A stretch of DNA of 64,000 nucleotides from an uncultured Adlercreutzia sp. (GCF_958431955.1 NZ_CAUASN010000014.1:1-64000), one strand, 5' to 3'; counted from the stretch's first letter, positions 33,785-42,871 are shown. Notes: a model not told the origin generated them from the sequence alone. Made by a program: numbers and translations.

Positions 33785-34702
33785 ATGGAAATTCAGTGGC
33801 CCCTTATTCTCTTCACGTTCTTTAACTGCCTGGCCAGCGGCATCTTCCTCACCCAGGGCATCCTGACCCTGGCAGGCAAGGGCAAGGCCATGCAGCTGGC
33901 GTCCTGCGTGAGCGCCATCGTGGCTTTGGCCGTGGGCGGCCTGGCGGTGTTCTTCCACCTGGAGAACCCCCTGCGCATGCTGAACGGCTTCGGCCACATC
34001 ACCTCGGGCATTACCATCGAGCTGATCTTCGTGATCATCTTCGGTATCGCCGTGGTGCTGTACTTCCTCATGATGCGCCGCTCCGAGGAGGGCGTGGCCC
34101 CCAAGTGGTGCGCCATCCTGGCCATCGTGGTGTCCGTGGCCCTGCCGTTCGCGACGGGCGACTCCTACCTCATGGCCGCCATCCCGGTGTGGGACACCAT
34201 GCTTCTGCCCGTGTACTACGTGGCCGCCACGGTGATGCTCGGCGGTATCGCCGCCATGATCATCGCCGGTGCCGTGAAGTGCGAGGACGCCGTGAAGCTG
34301 TCGAGCACCATCGGGTTCATCGGCACGGTGTGCGTGGCCATCGTGACCGTGGTGTACGCCGTGGCCATCTCCGGCATGGGCGAGCACTACACCGAGATGC
34401 AGTACTACTTCGACCCGACGCTGCCCGACGTGCCCATGCGCGGTGCTGAGGAGGCCGTCACCGGCGCCATCATGACCGGCCAGCATGCGCTCGCCTTCTG
34501 GCTCGGCTCCATCGTGATCGGCTGCGCGGTGCCTGCCGTGGTCACCTTCCTGGCCATGACCGGCAAGGTGCCCGCCGACAAGGTGCTCGTGGCCGCCGTG
34601 ATCGCGCTCGTGTGCGCCGTGATCGGCACCATCGTGTGGCGCGTGCTGCTTTACGAGGTAGCCGTGAACGCCCTCATCCAGTTCCAGTGGGGCGTGAACT
34701 AG
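33785..34702 (+). CDS. DmsC/NrfD-type membrane anchor, locus 1
   Basis: A 305-residue protein with about eight membrane helices and DmsC-like features: MEIQWPLILFTFFNCLASGIF at the start and FFHLENPLRMLNGFGHITSG at helix 3. It oxidises menaquinol in the membrane and passes electrons to the ferredoxin subunit. It is a clear paralogue of the anchor at 46282-47151, which starts MAIQWPLVLFSLLAG. It is the last gene of the A-B-C group and is followed by a strong terminator. Confidence 0.88.
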   Translation: MEIQWPLILFTFFNCLASGIFLTQGILTLAGKGKAMQLASCVSAIVALAVGGLAVFFHLENPLRMLNGFGHITSGITIELIFVIIFGIAVVLYFLMMRRSEEGVAPKWCAILAIVVSVALPFATGDSYLMAAIPVWDTMLLPVYYVAATVMLGGIAAMIIAGAVKCEDAVKLSSTIGFIGTVCVAIVTVVYAVAISGMGEHYTEMQYYFDPTLPDVPMRGAEEAVTGAIMTGQHALAFWLGSIVIGCAVPAVVTFLAMTGKVPADKVLVAAVIALVCAVIGTIVWRVLLYEVAVNALIQFQWGVN

Positions 34703-34712
34703 CGTGAACGCG

Positions 34713-34755
34713 GGGAGCCGTCCCGTCTCTGGTCGGTCGGCGCGGCTCCCTTTTT
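34713..34755 (+). terminator. Terminator after the locus 1 A-B-C genes
   Basis: GGGAGCCG (34713-34720) pairs with CGGCTCCC (34743-34750), followed by TTTTT (34751-34755), 10 bases after the anchor stop. Confidence 0.88.
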
Positions 34756-34878
34756 GAACGAACGAGAGGCGGGGCGGCTCAACGTAACGGATGAGCCCCG
34801 CAGGCGACGCAAGTGGGTCGCCCCGCCTGCTTCGAGCACCCAGGTGCGTGTGCTGGTGCGAGCGCGCGGATAGCGGTC

Positions 34879-34987
34879 GGCCGGACGGCCCTGGTGGTTC
34901 GGGCGAGCGCGCGGGCGCGGGCTGCGGGTGGCCGATCCTGACAGCCGGGTGGCCTGAGCGGGCCGGACGGCCCTGGTGGTTCGGGCG
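34879..34987. repeat. 27-bp direct repeat pair
   Basis: An identical 27-base segment beginning GGCCGGACGGCCCTGG occurs at 34879-34905 and 34961-34987, 82 bases apart. It is GC-rich, non-coding and lies directly before inverted-repeat element B in the 522-base gap. Confidence 0.8.
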
Positions 34988-34995
34988 GTCTGGAG

Positions 34996-35198
34996 TGGCT
35001 TGGAAATGACGGTTTTGTTACCGAGCCCCTCGCTTCGCGAGAAAAATCGCGCGAAATGGCTTGAAAAGGACGGTTTTGTTACGTTTCGACGGGAAAAATC
35101 GGGTTCGATGAACTGATCCGAAGAGTTTTCCCAGGTCGGCGAGAGACGATGAAGTTCAATTTCGTCGCCAGCGTCACAAAACCGTGATTTTGAAGCCA
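34996..35198 (+). repeat. Inverted-repeat element B (TTTTCCCAG family), composite
   Basis: Three arm copies are present. Two left arms in the same direction, at 34996-35023 and 35055-35082, both contain ACGGTTTTGTTAC. One right arm in reverse, at 35171-35198, contains GTCACAAAACCGTG. The core GTTTTCCCAGGTCG is at 35125-35138. It reads as a complete element (35055-35198) preceded by the left end of a second, truncated one. It ends 27 bases before the napG-like gene and may contribute to its leader. Confidence 0.82.
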
Positions 35199-35224
35199 TT
35201 TAAGCGGAATGAAGAGGAGAAGCT

Positions 35225-35950
35225 ATGGCTGAAGAGGAGAAGAAGGAAGGCGCCGCCGAGGCCCCGACGTTGGAGAGCGTTGATGCGGCAGCGGCCAAGC
35301 GCGAGGAGCGCGGCGGCATCACGCGCCGCGGCCTGTTCATCGGCGCGGGGTCCACGGTGGCCCTGCTGGGCCTGGGCGCCTTGCGCTATGCGGGCCACAA
35401 CCCGCTGAACCGCCCGCCCGGAGGAACCGACGAGGCGCATCTCGTGTCCGGCTGCATCCGCTGCGAGCGCTGCTACGAGGCCTGCCCGCGCAACGTTATC
35501 GTGCCGGCGAAGATCGAGGACGGCCTGCTCGGCATGCGCAGCCCCATGCTCGACTTCAACACGGGTCACTACTGCGACTTCTGCTACGAGGAGAACGGCG
35601 GCGTGCCCCTGTGCGTGTCGGTGTGCCCCACTGACGCCCTGGAACTTCCCGCCGACTACACCGTGGGTAATCCCGAGACCGCCGAGACCGGCGACATCAT
35701 CATCGGCACCGCCGAGATCGATCCGCGTACGTGTCTGGCCTACCGCCTGACCGGCTGCCGCGACTGCTACGACGCCTGCAAGTACGGCGCCATCGAGCTG
35801 AAGGACGAGGGCGGCGCGAATCCCATTCCCTACGTCATCGAGGACCGCTGCAACGGTTGCGGCGCCTGCCAGGCCGTGTGCCTGTCGCTGTCCTCGGGCT
35901 CCATCAAGTCCAACGAGCGCGCCATCGTGGTGCGTCCCATCGAGGCCTAG
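35225..35950 (+). CDS. NapG/MauM-type ferredoxin, locus 1
   Basis: A 241-residue iron-sulfur protein with a TAT-like signal GITRRGLFIGAGS (near residue 33) after a charged N-terminal tail. Four cysteine groups follow: CIRCERCYEACP, CDFCYEENGG...CVSVCP, CLAYRLTGCRDCYDAC and CNGCGACQAVC. NapG-type proteins sit on the outer face and pass electrons from a NapH-type quinol dehydrogenase to a periplasmic reductase. The napH-like gene follows by 9 bases. A GAAGAGGAGA site precedes the ATG. Confidence 0.88.
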   Translation: MAEEEKKEGAAEAPTLESVDAAAAKREERGGITRRGLFIGAGSTVALLGLGALRYAGHNPLNRPPGGTDEAHLVSGCIRCERCYEACPRNVIVPAKIEDGLLGMRSPMLDFNTGHYCDFCYEENGGVPLCVSVCPTDALELPADYTVGNPETAETGDIIIGTAEIDPRTCLAYRLTGCRDCYDACKYGAIELKDEGGANPIPYVIEDRCNGCGACQAVCLSLSSGSIKSNERAIVVRPIEA

Positions 35951-35959
35951 GGGGCACCT

Positions 35960-36949
35960 ATGAAGACCAAGAACCTCCGCACCATCATCGCCGCTGCCGC
36001 GTTCGCCGTCATGGCCGGCGGCCTCATTGCCGGCGTGAGCACCGGCACCCTGTCCGGCTTCGGCTGGGATACCATCGCCGCGCTGTGCCCCCTGGGCGCG
36101 CTCGGCACTATGATCGCCACGAAGACCATGATCCCGCGCGCGGTGATCTCGCTCGTCATCATGGCGGCCCTCGTGCTTCTGGTGGGTCGCGCCTTCTGCT
36201 CGTGGCTGTGCCCGACCACGCTCATCTACCGCATTCGCGACTACTTCCGCGCGCCTAAGAAGCGCCGCGCTCTGGCCGAGCAGAAGAATGCCGAGATCAA
36301 GGCCATCTCGCAGCAGGAGCTGGAGAGCCTGAAGCTCGCGAAGGACGGTGCGGATGCCAAGGGCCACGCCTGCGGCGCCTGCGGGAAGTGCCAGCCGGTG
36401 AAGCACGGCAAGCTGGACTCGCGCCATGCGGTGCTCGGCGGGGCGCTGCTCTCCACGGCCATCTTCGGGTTCCCGGTATTCTGCCTGGTGTGCCCGGTGG
36501 GCCTCACCTTCGCCACGGTGCTCGTGCTGTGGCGCGCCTTCTCGGCGGGTGATGCCACCATCGGCATCATCCTCATTCCGGCCCTGCTCATCGTGGAGCT
36601 CGTGTTTCTGAGGAAGTGGTGCACGCGCTTCTGTCCGCTGTCGGCGCTCATGAACCTGGTGGGCCGCTTCTCGCGCACCTTCGTGCCGGTCATCAACGAC
36701 GAGAAGTGCCTCGAGACGGCCAAGGGCGCCTCGTGCAGCAAGTGCGCCGAGGTGTGCGAGTTCGACATTAACCTGCGCCACCCCGAGTTCGGCGAGCTGA
36801 CGATGGCCGACTGCACCCGCTGCCGCGCCTGCGTGGATGCCTGCCCCACCAAGGCCATCACCATGCCGGTGTTCGCACCGTCGAAGAAGAAGGGCACGGT
36901 GGAGGTGTTGGAACCGACCCTGGAGGATTTGGAGCCGAAGCTGGACTAG
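35960..36949 (+). CDS. NapH-type membrane quinol dehydrogenase, locus 1
   Basis: A 329-residue membrane protein of the NapH/CcoG-like group. Four or more helices carry the motifs CPLGALG, CSWLCP, CLVCPVG and KWCTRFCPLSAL, all NapH hallmarks. A cytoplasmic loop has CGACGKC, and the C-terminus has two ferredoxin motifs, CSKCAEVCEF and CTRCRACVDACPTKAI. With NapG it forms a quinol-oxidising route in addition to the DmsC-like anchor encoded upstream. It is separated from the next ferredoxin gene by 294 bases without an obvious promoter or gene. Confidence 0.88.
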   Translation: MKTKNLRTIIAAAAFAVMAGGLIAGVSTGTLSGFGWDTIAALCPLGALGTMIATKTMIPRAVISLVIMAALVLLVGRAFCSWLCPTTLIYRIRDYFRAPKKRRALAEQKNAEIKAISQQELESLKLAKDGADAKGHACGACGKCQPVKHGKLDSRHAVLGGALLSTAIFGFPVFCLVCPVGLTFATVLVLWRAFSAGDATIGIILIPALLIVELVFLRKWCTRFCPLSALMNLVGRFSRTFVPVINDEKCLETAKGASCSKCAEVCEFDINLRHPEFGELTMADCTRCRACVDACPTKAITMPVFAPSKKKGTVEVLEPTLEDLEPKLD

Positions 36950-37243
36950 ACGTCTGCTTGCCGCCGGGCCCCGGCGCCCGTGGCCGCCGCCCGCTGCGCG
37001 CTTATCCCCTTCCGAACGCGGCAGAAGAAGCAGAGGGGATGACGCACATCGGTCGGTACTATCCCTGTATCGCTGATGCTGAAGTGGAATCTGCTTCTTA
37101 GGGGCCGCGTTCTCCAGGGGGCGCGCAGAGGTCGTTGGCCACGGACGCCGGAGCCCGACGTTGAGGAGATATTAAAAGCGAGTTTGATCGGTGCCGGTTG
37201 AGGGTTTTGGGAGAGACCTTCGATTGGCAGAAGAGGAGCGATC
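36950..37243 (+). other. Gap between the napH-like gene and the 463-residue ferredoxin gene
   Basis: Nearly 300 bases with no convincing gene. An AT-richer stretch near 37165-37190 (GATATTAAAAGCGAG) may hold a promoter, but I see no clean -35/-10 pair. GAAGAGGAG before the ATG at 37244 is the ribosome binding site of the next gene. Confidence 0.4.
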
Positions 37244-38635
37244 ATGGTTGAGAAGATTGATGCGGCGGCGCATCGGCATGTGGGCGCTGCTTTCGAGGCG
37301 GTGGACGGCGAGGCGATTCGCGTGCACCGCGAGCGGTGCGCCAAGGTGCGCAACCGCAATGTGGAATGCTTGAAGTGCGCGGCGGCCTGCACGTCGGGCT
37401 GCATCGCGCTCGTCGATGGCGAGCTCGTGCTTGATGCGGCCCAGTGCGTGGGCTGTGGCACCTGCGCCACGGTGTGCCCCACCTGCGCGTTGGAGGCCTT
37501 GAACCCGAGCGATGCCGAGTTGAAGGCAGCGTGCCTTGGAGCGGTGCGCGGTGGGGAAGTGGTCATCGCCTGCAGCCAGGTGGAGGCCGCGCTTGGCGAG
37601 AGGCTCGCACCAGGCGCTTGCGCATCGGTGGTGTGCGCGGGGCGGGTGGACGAGTCGCTGCTGGCGGCCCTGGCTGCCGAGGGCGTCTCGCATGTGACGG
37701 TGCTGTGCGGGCGGTGCGACCGCTGTGCCCAGCGCCATGGGCTTGAGGTGGCCGAGCTCGTAGCCGAGACGGCCCGCATGCTGCTGGGCGCCTGGGGCTC
37801 TTCCGCGGACATCGTTGTGACCGACGAGGTGCCCGAGGGCGTGCTTGCGAGCGGTGTGTCTGCCGAGGCGGCCCGTGCGGCTTGCGACGCTTTCTTCGCC
37901 GAGGAGCGTGCATGCGCGCCGATCCGGGCGAGGGAGGGCTCCGATGCGCTGGCGGGCGCTGCGGATTCGCGCGAGGCTGCCGCAGCTACCTGCGGTACCG
38001 CTTGCGGTGTCGAGGCCGGCGTGCCTGCTGGCGCCGCCAGCGCAGACGACCCTGGCACCGCCGCCACTCCTTCCGCCCCCGTGTCGCTCTCGTCGCCCGA
38101 GGCGGAGGCGGCCGATGCCACGGCCGGACCTGGCATGCGCTTCTACTGGAATTCCGGTCACAGCCGCAAGGTGGCAGCCCATTCCCTCCACGTGATGCGC
38201 GACGGCACGCTGCCGCACTTCGTGCCCGACCGGCGCGAGCGGCTGCTTGATGCGCTGGCAGCCTTGGGCGAGCCTGCGGCCCCCTCCATCGAGTGTCGCC
38301 TGGCCGGCGCGGTAGTGATCGACGCCACCCGCTGCGACTCCTGCCGCATGTGCGCCACATTCTGCCCGACCGGCGCCATCCGCAAGTTCGACGACGCCGA
38401 CGGCGCCATCGGCGTGGAACACGCGCCGAGCGACTGTGTGAAGTGCCGCAGCTGCCAGGACGTGTGCCGCAACGACGCCATAACCGTGATCGATACGGTG
38501 CCCACGCGCTGGCTGCTCGGCGGCGAGACCCACCGCTACACCATGACGCCGCGCGCCGTGGCCCTCGTCGACAACCCGCACCAGATTCTGGACACGTTCC
38601 GGCAAACCTTCAACGGAGACATTTTCGAGAGGTAG
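37244..38635 (+). CDS. Multi-cluster ferredoxin protein with central Cys-containing domain, locus 1
   Basis: A 463-residue soluble iron-sulfur protein. The N-terminal part has CLKCAAACTSGC and CVGCGTCATVCPTC. The middle (about 110-215) contains VVIACSQVEAALGE and VTVLCGRCDRCAQRHG, resembling the small FeS subunits associated with hydrogenases or heterodisulfide reductases. A low-complexity Ala-rich linker (about 235-300) leads to a C-terminal two-cluster ferredoxin with CDSCRMCATFCPTG and CVKCRSCQDVC. It has no signal peptide, so it probably works in the cytoplasm, where it may connect cytoplasmic electron donors to this locus. The exact partner is unknown. Confidence 0.78.
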   Translation: MVEKIDAAAHRHVGAAFEAVDGEAIRVHRERCAKVRNRNVECLKCAAACTSGCIALVDGELVLDAAQCVGCGTCATVCPTCALEALNPSDAELKAACLGAVRGGEVVIACSQVEAALGERLAPGACASVVCAGRVDESLLAALAAEGVSHVTVLCGRCDRCAQRHGLEVAELVAETARMLLGAWGSSADIVVTDEVPEGVLASGVSAEAARAACDAFFAEERACAPIRAREGSDALAGAADSREAAAATCGTACGVEAGVPAGAASADDPGTAATPSAPVSLSSPEAEAADATAGPGMRFYWNSGHSRKVAAHSLHVMRDGTLPHFVPDRRERLLDALAALGEPAAPSIECRLAGAVVIDATRCDSCRMCATFCPTGAIRKFDDADGAIGVEHAPSDCVKCRSCQDVCRNDAITVIDTVPTRWLLGGETHRYTMTPRAVALVDNPHQILDTFRQTFNGDIFER

Positions 38636-38678
38636 CAGGTCGCCTTCTCCCTGCACTACCCGGCGACCGATCTGCCCC

Positions 38679-38723
38679 GCCCCCGAGCCCCCTATCCTCT
38701 TCACGGCTCGGGGGCATTTCTTT
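38679..38723 (+). terminator. Terminator at the end of locus 1
   Basis: Perfect 11-bp stem GCCCCCGAGCC (38679-38689) with GGCTCGGGGGC (38705-38715), followed by ATTTCTTT. It separates locus 1 from the convergent kinase gene. Confidence 0.88.
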
Positions 38724-38742
38724 GCCCAGCTGAGCGGGATCG

Positions 38743-40194
38743 CTAGGCCAAAGGCAGGACGAGGGTGAAGGTGGTGCCGGCCTCGGCGGTGCTCGCCACG
38801 GTGAGCGTGCCCTTGTGCGCCTGGGCGATATCCGAGGCAATGGCGAGCCCCAGTCCGTAGCCTTCGGGGGCGGCTGGTCTCTCGCCGGCCTGGGTGCGCG
38901 CCTTGTCCGCGCGGTAGAAGCGGTCGAACAGGTGCGGCAGGTCCTCGGCGGCGATGGGCTCTCCGGAATTGCGCACGGCCAGCACGGCGTGGCTGCCTTC
39001 TTTCCCCAGCCGAACCTCTACCGTGCCTCCCGCGTCGGTGTACTTGCAGGCGTTGTCCAAGAGCACGGCCACGAGTCGTTGCAGCCGCGTGGCGGCTCCG
39101 CGCACCTGCACGCCCTCGACAACGGTGCTCTCCCAGGTGATTTCGCGCTCGAAGGCCACCGCCTCGAAGGTGAGGGCCTCGCCCTCCACCAGGCGGCTGA
39201 AGTCGAGCACTGGCACCGGCTGGTCTGCGGGGGCAGCGTCGGCCGGACGGGCCAAATCCAGCATGTCGGCCACGAGAGCCTGCATGCGCTCGGCCTCCAT
39301 CTGCGTGCTCTCCACCCATTGGGCTTGGCTCGCGATGGTCTCGGCGCCCCGCTGCCGCAGGATGGCGTTGTTGGCCAGGATGACCGTGAGCGGGGTTTTC
39401 AGCTCGTGGGACGCATCGGCGATGAACTGCTGCTGCTGGCTCCAGGCGCGCTGCACCGGCCCCAGGGCCCAGCGGGAGAACAGGATGTTCAGCAGGAACA
39501 GCAACGCGAGGGCGAGCACTCCCACGGCCGCAAGGCCCAGGGCGAGCCCCCGCCAGCCGTCGACCGCCCCTCCGTCGGCGAAGGCCACGATGGCGACGCC
39601 GCCGATGTCGCGCTTCGCGTAGAATAGCCGCTCCTCGGGCAGGTAACCACGCTCGCTTTCCGAGGCCAGCGCCGTCCGCAGCGCCCCCGAGAGCACGCTT
39701 TCGGGCACCGAGGCCGTCGAATGGTCAATGGCCTGCAGGGCCGTGCCGCCCTCACAGTAGTAGACGGCCACGGGCAGGGAATTCTCGCTGCCGCGCCGGT
39801 GCTCCCCGCCGATCTGGGGCGGCGCGAAGGCCTCGGCCTCGCCGGCGGAGTCTTCGGCGCCGTCTGCCCCCGCGCCCCCGTCAGCGCCCCCGTCTGCCGA
39901 CTCCGCCGTGCCGCCGGCATTGGGGTCGCCCGGCGCATCGGCCGCGTTGCCGGCTCCGTCGTCTTGCTGGGGCAGCTGCGGCAGCAGCCCGCGGTCGGGG
40001 ACGAGGGGCGGCTTCTCCACGGCTCGCGCCGTGGCCTGGCGCAGCGTGCGGTACACCTCGTCTGCGTCGCCGCGGTAGTCCATGTAGCAGATGGCGGCGA
40101 AGGAGGCCGCCAGCACAAGGGCCGCCAGCGCCATGTTCAGGGCGACGAACTTCACCCGCAGGCGCCGCAGCAGCGCGGGGGTGGCCTGCCTCAT
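38743..40194 (-). CDS. Sensor histidine kinase
   Basis: A 483-residue membrane kinase. Helix 1 (about 18-38) and helix 2 (about 217-240) enclose an external domain of about 175 residues with an acidic Gly/Ala/Asp-rich stretch (about 78-125). The phospho-acceptor segment is FIADASHELKTPLTVILAN (His near 264). N box LVAVLLDNACKYTD and G boxes are present, including GYGLGLAIASDIAQAH. The start overlaps the regulator stop by 4 bases (ATGA). It forms an EnvZ/OmpR-like pair with 40191-40871, next to the VTC/DUF4956 cluster, which it may control. Confidence 0.92.
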   Translation of the reverse strand: MRQATPALLRRLRVKFVALNMALAALVLAASFAAICYMDYRGDADEVYRTLRQATARAVEKPPLVPDRGLLPQLPQQDDGAGNAADAPGDPNAGGTAESADGGADGGAGADGAEDSAGEAEAFAPPQIGGEHRRGSENSLPVAVYYCEGGTALQAIDHSTASVPESVLSGALRTALASESERGYLPEERLFYAKRDIGGVAIVAFADGGAVDGWRGLALGLAAVGVLALALLFLLNILFSRWALGPVQRAWSQQQQFIADASHELKTPLTVILANNAILRQRGAETIASQAQWVESTQMEAERMQALVADMLDLARPADAAPADQPVPVLDFSRLVEGEALTFEAVAFEREITWESTVVEGVQVRGAATRLQRLVAVLLDNACKYTDAGGTVEVRLGKEGSHAVLAVRNSGEPIAAEDLPHLFDRFYRADKARTQAGERPAAPEGYGLGLAIASDIAQAHKGTLTVASTAEAGTTFTLVLPLA

Positions 40195-40871
40195 TGGGCA
40201 GCGCCTTCCGCGAACCGGTAGCCCACGCTGCGGATCGTCTCGATCTTCGCCGTCGAGCCCACATGCGCCATCTTCTTCCGCAGAAATGAGATGTAGGCCT
40301 CGACGTTGTTGTCGCTCGCGCTGGAGCCCGGCCCCCAGGCGCGGTTGATGAGCGCCTCCTTCGAGATGACCGCGCCGGGCGATCCCAGCAGGATGCGCGC
40401 GATGGCGAACTCCTTCTGGGAGAGGCGGATGGTGTTGCCGCCGCAGGTCAGATCGAGGCTCTCCAGATTCAGGGTGAGGTCTCCCGCCGCGAGGGTCTCG
40501 AAGACCACATCGCCCTGGCGGCGCGTGAGGGCGCGCAGGTGCGCCATGAGCTCTGCCGGGGAGAAGGGCTTGGTCATGTAGTCGTCGGCGCCCGAGTCCA
40601 GCCCGCGGATCTTGTCGGTGGTGGCATCGCGGGCCGTGAGCAGCAGGATGGGCGTGCTCACGTGGGCGCGACGCAGGCTCTGGGCCACGGTGAAACCGTC
40701 GGCTTTCGGCAGCATGACATCCAGGATGATGACGTCGTAGACGCCCGTCGTGCCGTAGTCGATGGCCGCCTGCCCGTCGTGGACCGCGTCCACGGTATAG
40801 CCGTTATCTTCCAAGATGCGCGCGAGAGCCTCGGCGAGGCGCACGTCGTCTTCCACCACCAGAATGCGCAT
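40191..40871 (-). CDS. OmpR-family response regulator
   Basis: A 226-residue regulator. The receiver has ILVVEDDVRLAEAL, the phospho-acceptor Asp in VIILDVMLPKADG and Lys in MTKPFSPAEL. The winged helix has LSQKEFAIARILLGSPGAVIS and AYISFLRKKM. The frame is open to 40964, but the ATG at 40871 is where receiver homology starts. It is divergent from the VTC-domain gene at 41047, and the 175-base space between them probably holds both promoters. Confidence 0.92.
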   Translation of the reverse strand: MRILVVEDDVRLAEALARILEDNGYTVDAVHDGQAAIDYGTTGVYDVIILDVMLPKADGFTVAQSLRRAHVSTPILLLTARDATTDKIRGLDSGADDYMTKPFSPAELMAHLRALTRRQGDVVFETLAAGDLTLNLESLDLTCGGNTIRLSQKEFAIARILLGSPGAVISKEALINRAWGPGSSASDNNVEAYISFLRKKMAHVGSTAKIETIRSVGYRFAEGAAQ

Positions 40872-41046
40872 GGGGCTCCTTGTCGAGGTCGGGGCCTGGG
40901 CCCGGGCGCCTTGCGGGCGCGGGCTTTTCCGTCGGCTCCATTGTAGCGCCGCGCCTGAAAGCAAGCTGAAAGGAAACGCCTGCTTCAGGGACTTTTCAGG
41001 AACTCCCCCTATGATAGCCGCCGTCGAGATACGGAAAGGAGGCGCC

Positions 41047-42036
41047 GTGGCCGCCTACAACAGCGTCTTCAAGCGCGTGGAGAAGAAGTACCGCATCGAC
41101 GAGTCCCAGCGCCGCGCCATCGAGGCGGCGGCCGGGGCGTCGATGGCCGTGGACGCCTACGGCCGCTCGCGGATCACCAGCTTGTACTTGGACACGCCGG
41201 AGCGCGCCATGATCGCGCGCTCGGTGGAGAAGCCCCTCTACAAGGAGAAGCTGCGCCTGCGCGCCTACGGCGAGCCCGCCGGGGCTGCCCTCATGGGCGC
41301 GTTCGCGGCGGGTCCCCTCATGCGCACGGCTGACGGTGCGCCGCTGTCGGATGCCGAGGTGGAAGCCCGTGCTGGCGCCTATGCACCGGCCTCGGGGAGC
41401 GGATCCTTCGACCCCCTCTCGGCGGTTGTGTTCTTCGGCATCAAGAAGAAGTTCAAGGGCATCGTGTACAAGCGGCGCCTCGCGCTCACGTTGCCGGCGG
41501 CCCTTGCCTTCGTGAGCGGCCTTTCCTACGAGCAGGCCTGTGCCCGCTGGCCGCTGCCCGACGCCGGGCAGGCTGCGGCCGCCCTGGCGCCGGCGACGCG
41601 CCAGATTGCCCGCGAGTTGGAGGCGGCCATGGACCGCTGGCTGCCGATCGTGCCCTCTATGGGCATCGCCTGCGACCGGGAAGCCTGGGCCTTCCAGCCG
41701 CAGACGTTGCTGACCCATGCGGCTGACGGCGGTCTTTTCGACCCCGAGCTGCGCATCACCTTCGACGACTGCCTGCGGTACCTCGACTGCCACGAACCGG
41801 CTTCGCCGTGGCGCCCCATCATCGATGCGCGCGAGGCCATTATGGAGATAAAGAGCGCCGGCCCGTATCCGCCGTGGCTCGTGGAGGCGCTCTCGGCGCA
41901 CGCCGTCTACCCGGCCTCGTTCACCAAGTACGGCAACGCCTACCAGATGGCGTCACGAAGAGCCGATGCGAAAAAATGGCCAAAAAGGGCCTCGAGTGAG
42001 CTGCCGCAGGCTCTGAGGAGGGCTGCAGCTATCTGA
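41047..42036 (+). CDS. VTC-domain protein (polyphosphate polymerase-like)
   Basis: A 329-residue protein with the VTC domain, found in eukaryotic polyphosphate polymerase Vtc4 and in bacterial relatives. Visible features are KRVEKKYRIDESQ near the start, ITSLYLDTPE, YKEKLRLRAYGEP, VFFGIKKKFKGIVYKRRLAL (basic tunnel residues) and AIMEIKSAGPYPPWL near the end. The GTG at 41047 is chosen because AAAGGAGG lies 4 bases upstream and homology begins there. It is followed by the DUF4956 gene, a common bacterial pairing. Polyphosphate synthesis is inferred from the fold only. Confidence 0.85.
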   Translation: MAAYNSVFKRVEKKYRIDESQRRAIEAAAGASMAVDAYGRSRITSLYLDTPERAMIARSVEKPLYKEKLRLRAYGEPAGAALMGAFAAGPLMRTADGAPLSDAEVEARAGAYAPASGSGSFDPLSAVVFFGIKKKFKGIVYKRRLALTLPAALAFVSGLSYEQACARWPLPDAGQAAAALAPATRQIARELEAAMDRWLPIVPSMGIACDREAWAFQPQTLLTHAADGGLFDPELRITFDDCLRYLDCHEPASPWRPIIDAREAIMEIKSAGPYPPWLVEALSAHAVYPASFTKYGNAYQMASRRADAKKWPKRASSELPQALRRAAAI

Positions 42037-42175
42037 ATTCGTTAAATCGAAGGCCGCGAAGAGGCGTTCCGGAGGCGAGAACAGCCTGTTTTGCGTCCCG
42101 CGCTACGAAGAAGAGCGCACTCGACGGCATTTTTGGCCAAATTTTCAAATCGACTTGCGAAAAGAAAGGAAAACC

Positions 42176-42871
42176 ATGTTCGATTCCACCTTCACCTCCG
42201 TATTCGGGACGGCTGATTCGCTCGTAGGTGCCGTGTCCGCCACTGATTTCCTGCTCTGCTGCGCGTTCTCAGTGGTGCTGGGGGCGGCCTGCGCGGCTGT
42301 GTACATGTTCCGTCACAGCTACTCGAAGAACTTCGTCGTTACGCTGGCCCTGCTGCCGCTTATCGTGCAGATGGTCATCACGCTGGTGAACGGGAACCTC
42401 GGCGCGGGCATCGCGGTCATGGGCGTGTTCAACCTCGTGCGCTTCCGCTCCATTCCCGGTTCGGCAAAAGACATCGGCAGCGTGTTCCTGGCCATGGCCA
42501 TCGGCCTGGCCACGGGCATGGGCTTTTTGGGGCTCGCCGTCGTGTTTACCGTGGTGGTGGCCGTGGTGAACCTGCTGTTCGTGCTCACGCCCTTCGGGCG
42601 GCTGCGCGAACCCGGCAAGACGCTGCGCATCACCATCCCCGAGGATCTGGAGTACGACGGTGTGTTCGACGCGGTGCTCGGGCGCTATGCGGCCGAGTCG
42701 GAGCTGGTGGAGGTGACGACCACGAACATGGGCAGCCTCTTTCAGTTGACCTACCAGCTGCGTATGCGCGAGGCGGGGCTGGAGAAGGCCATGATCGACG
42801 AGCTGCGCTGCCTGAACGGGAACCTGAAGATCTCGCTGGGCATGACGCCCCAGGCACGAGAAACGCTGTAG
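42176..42871 (+). CDS. DUF4956 membrane protein
   Basis: A 231-residue protein with about four N-terminal helices (from LLCCAFSVVLGAACAAVYMF to FLGLAVVFTVVVAVVNLLFVL) and a cytoplasmic C-terminal domain of about 85 residues. The loop NGNLGAGIAVMGVFNLVRFRSIPGSAKDI is the DUF4956 signature. The family is repeatedly found beside VTC-domain and CotH or beta-helix surface proteins, as here, but its function is not established. AAGAAAGGA precedes the ATG at 42176. Confidence 0.88.
   Translation: MFDSTFTSVFGTADSLVGAVSATDFLLCCAFSVVLGAACAAVYMFRHSYSKNFVVTLALLPLIVQMVITLVNGNLGAGIAVMGVFNLVRFRSIPGSAKDIGSVFLAMAIGLATGMGFLGLAVVFTVVVAVVNLLFVLTPFGRLREPGKTLRITIPEDLEYDGVFDAVLGRYAAESELVEVTTTNMGSLFQLTYQLRMREAGLEKAMIDELRCLNGNLKISLGMTPQARETL

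Noticed and set aside
34699..35199. 166-codon minus-strand frame in the 522-base gap
   Set aside because: It runs through inverted-repeat element B and the 27-bp repeats, has Arg/Ser/Pro-rich sequence and no ribosome binding site.
42037..42175. Short gene between the VTC and DUF4956 genes
   Set aside because: No frame with a ribosome binding site and plausible composition; it looks like a simple spacer in one operon.
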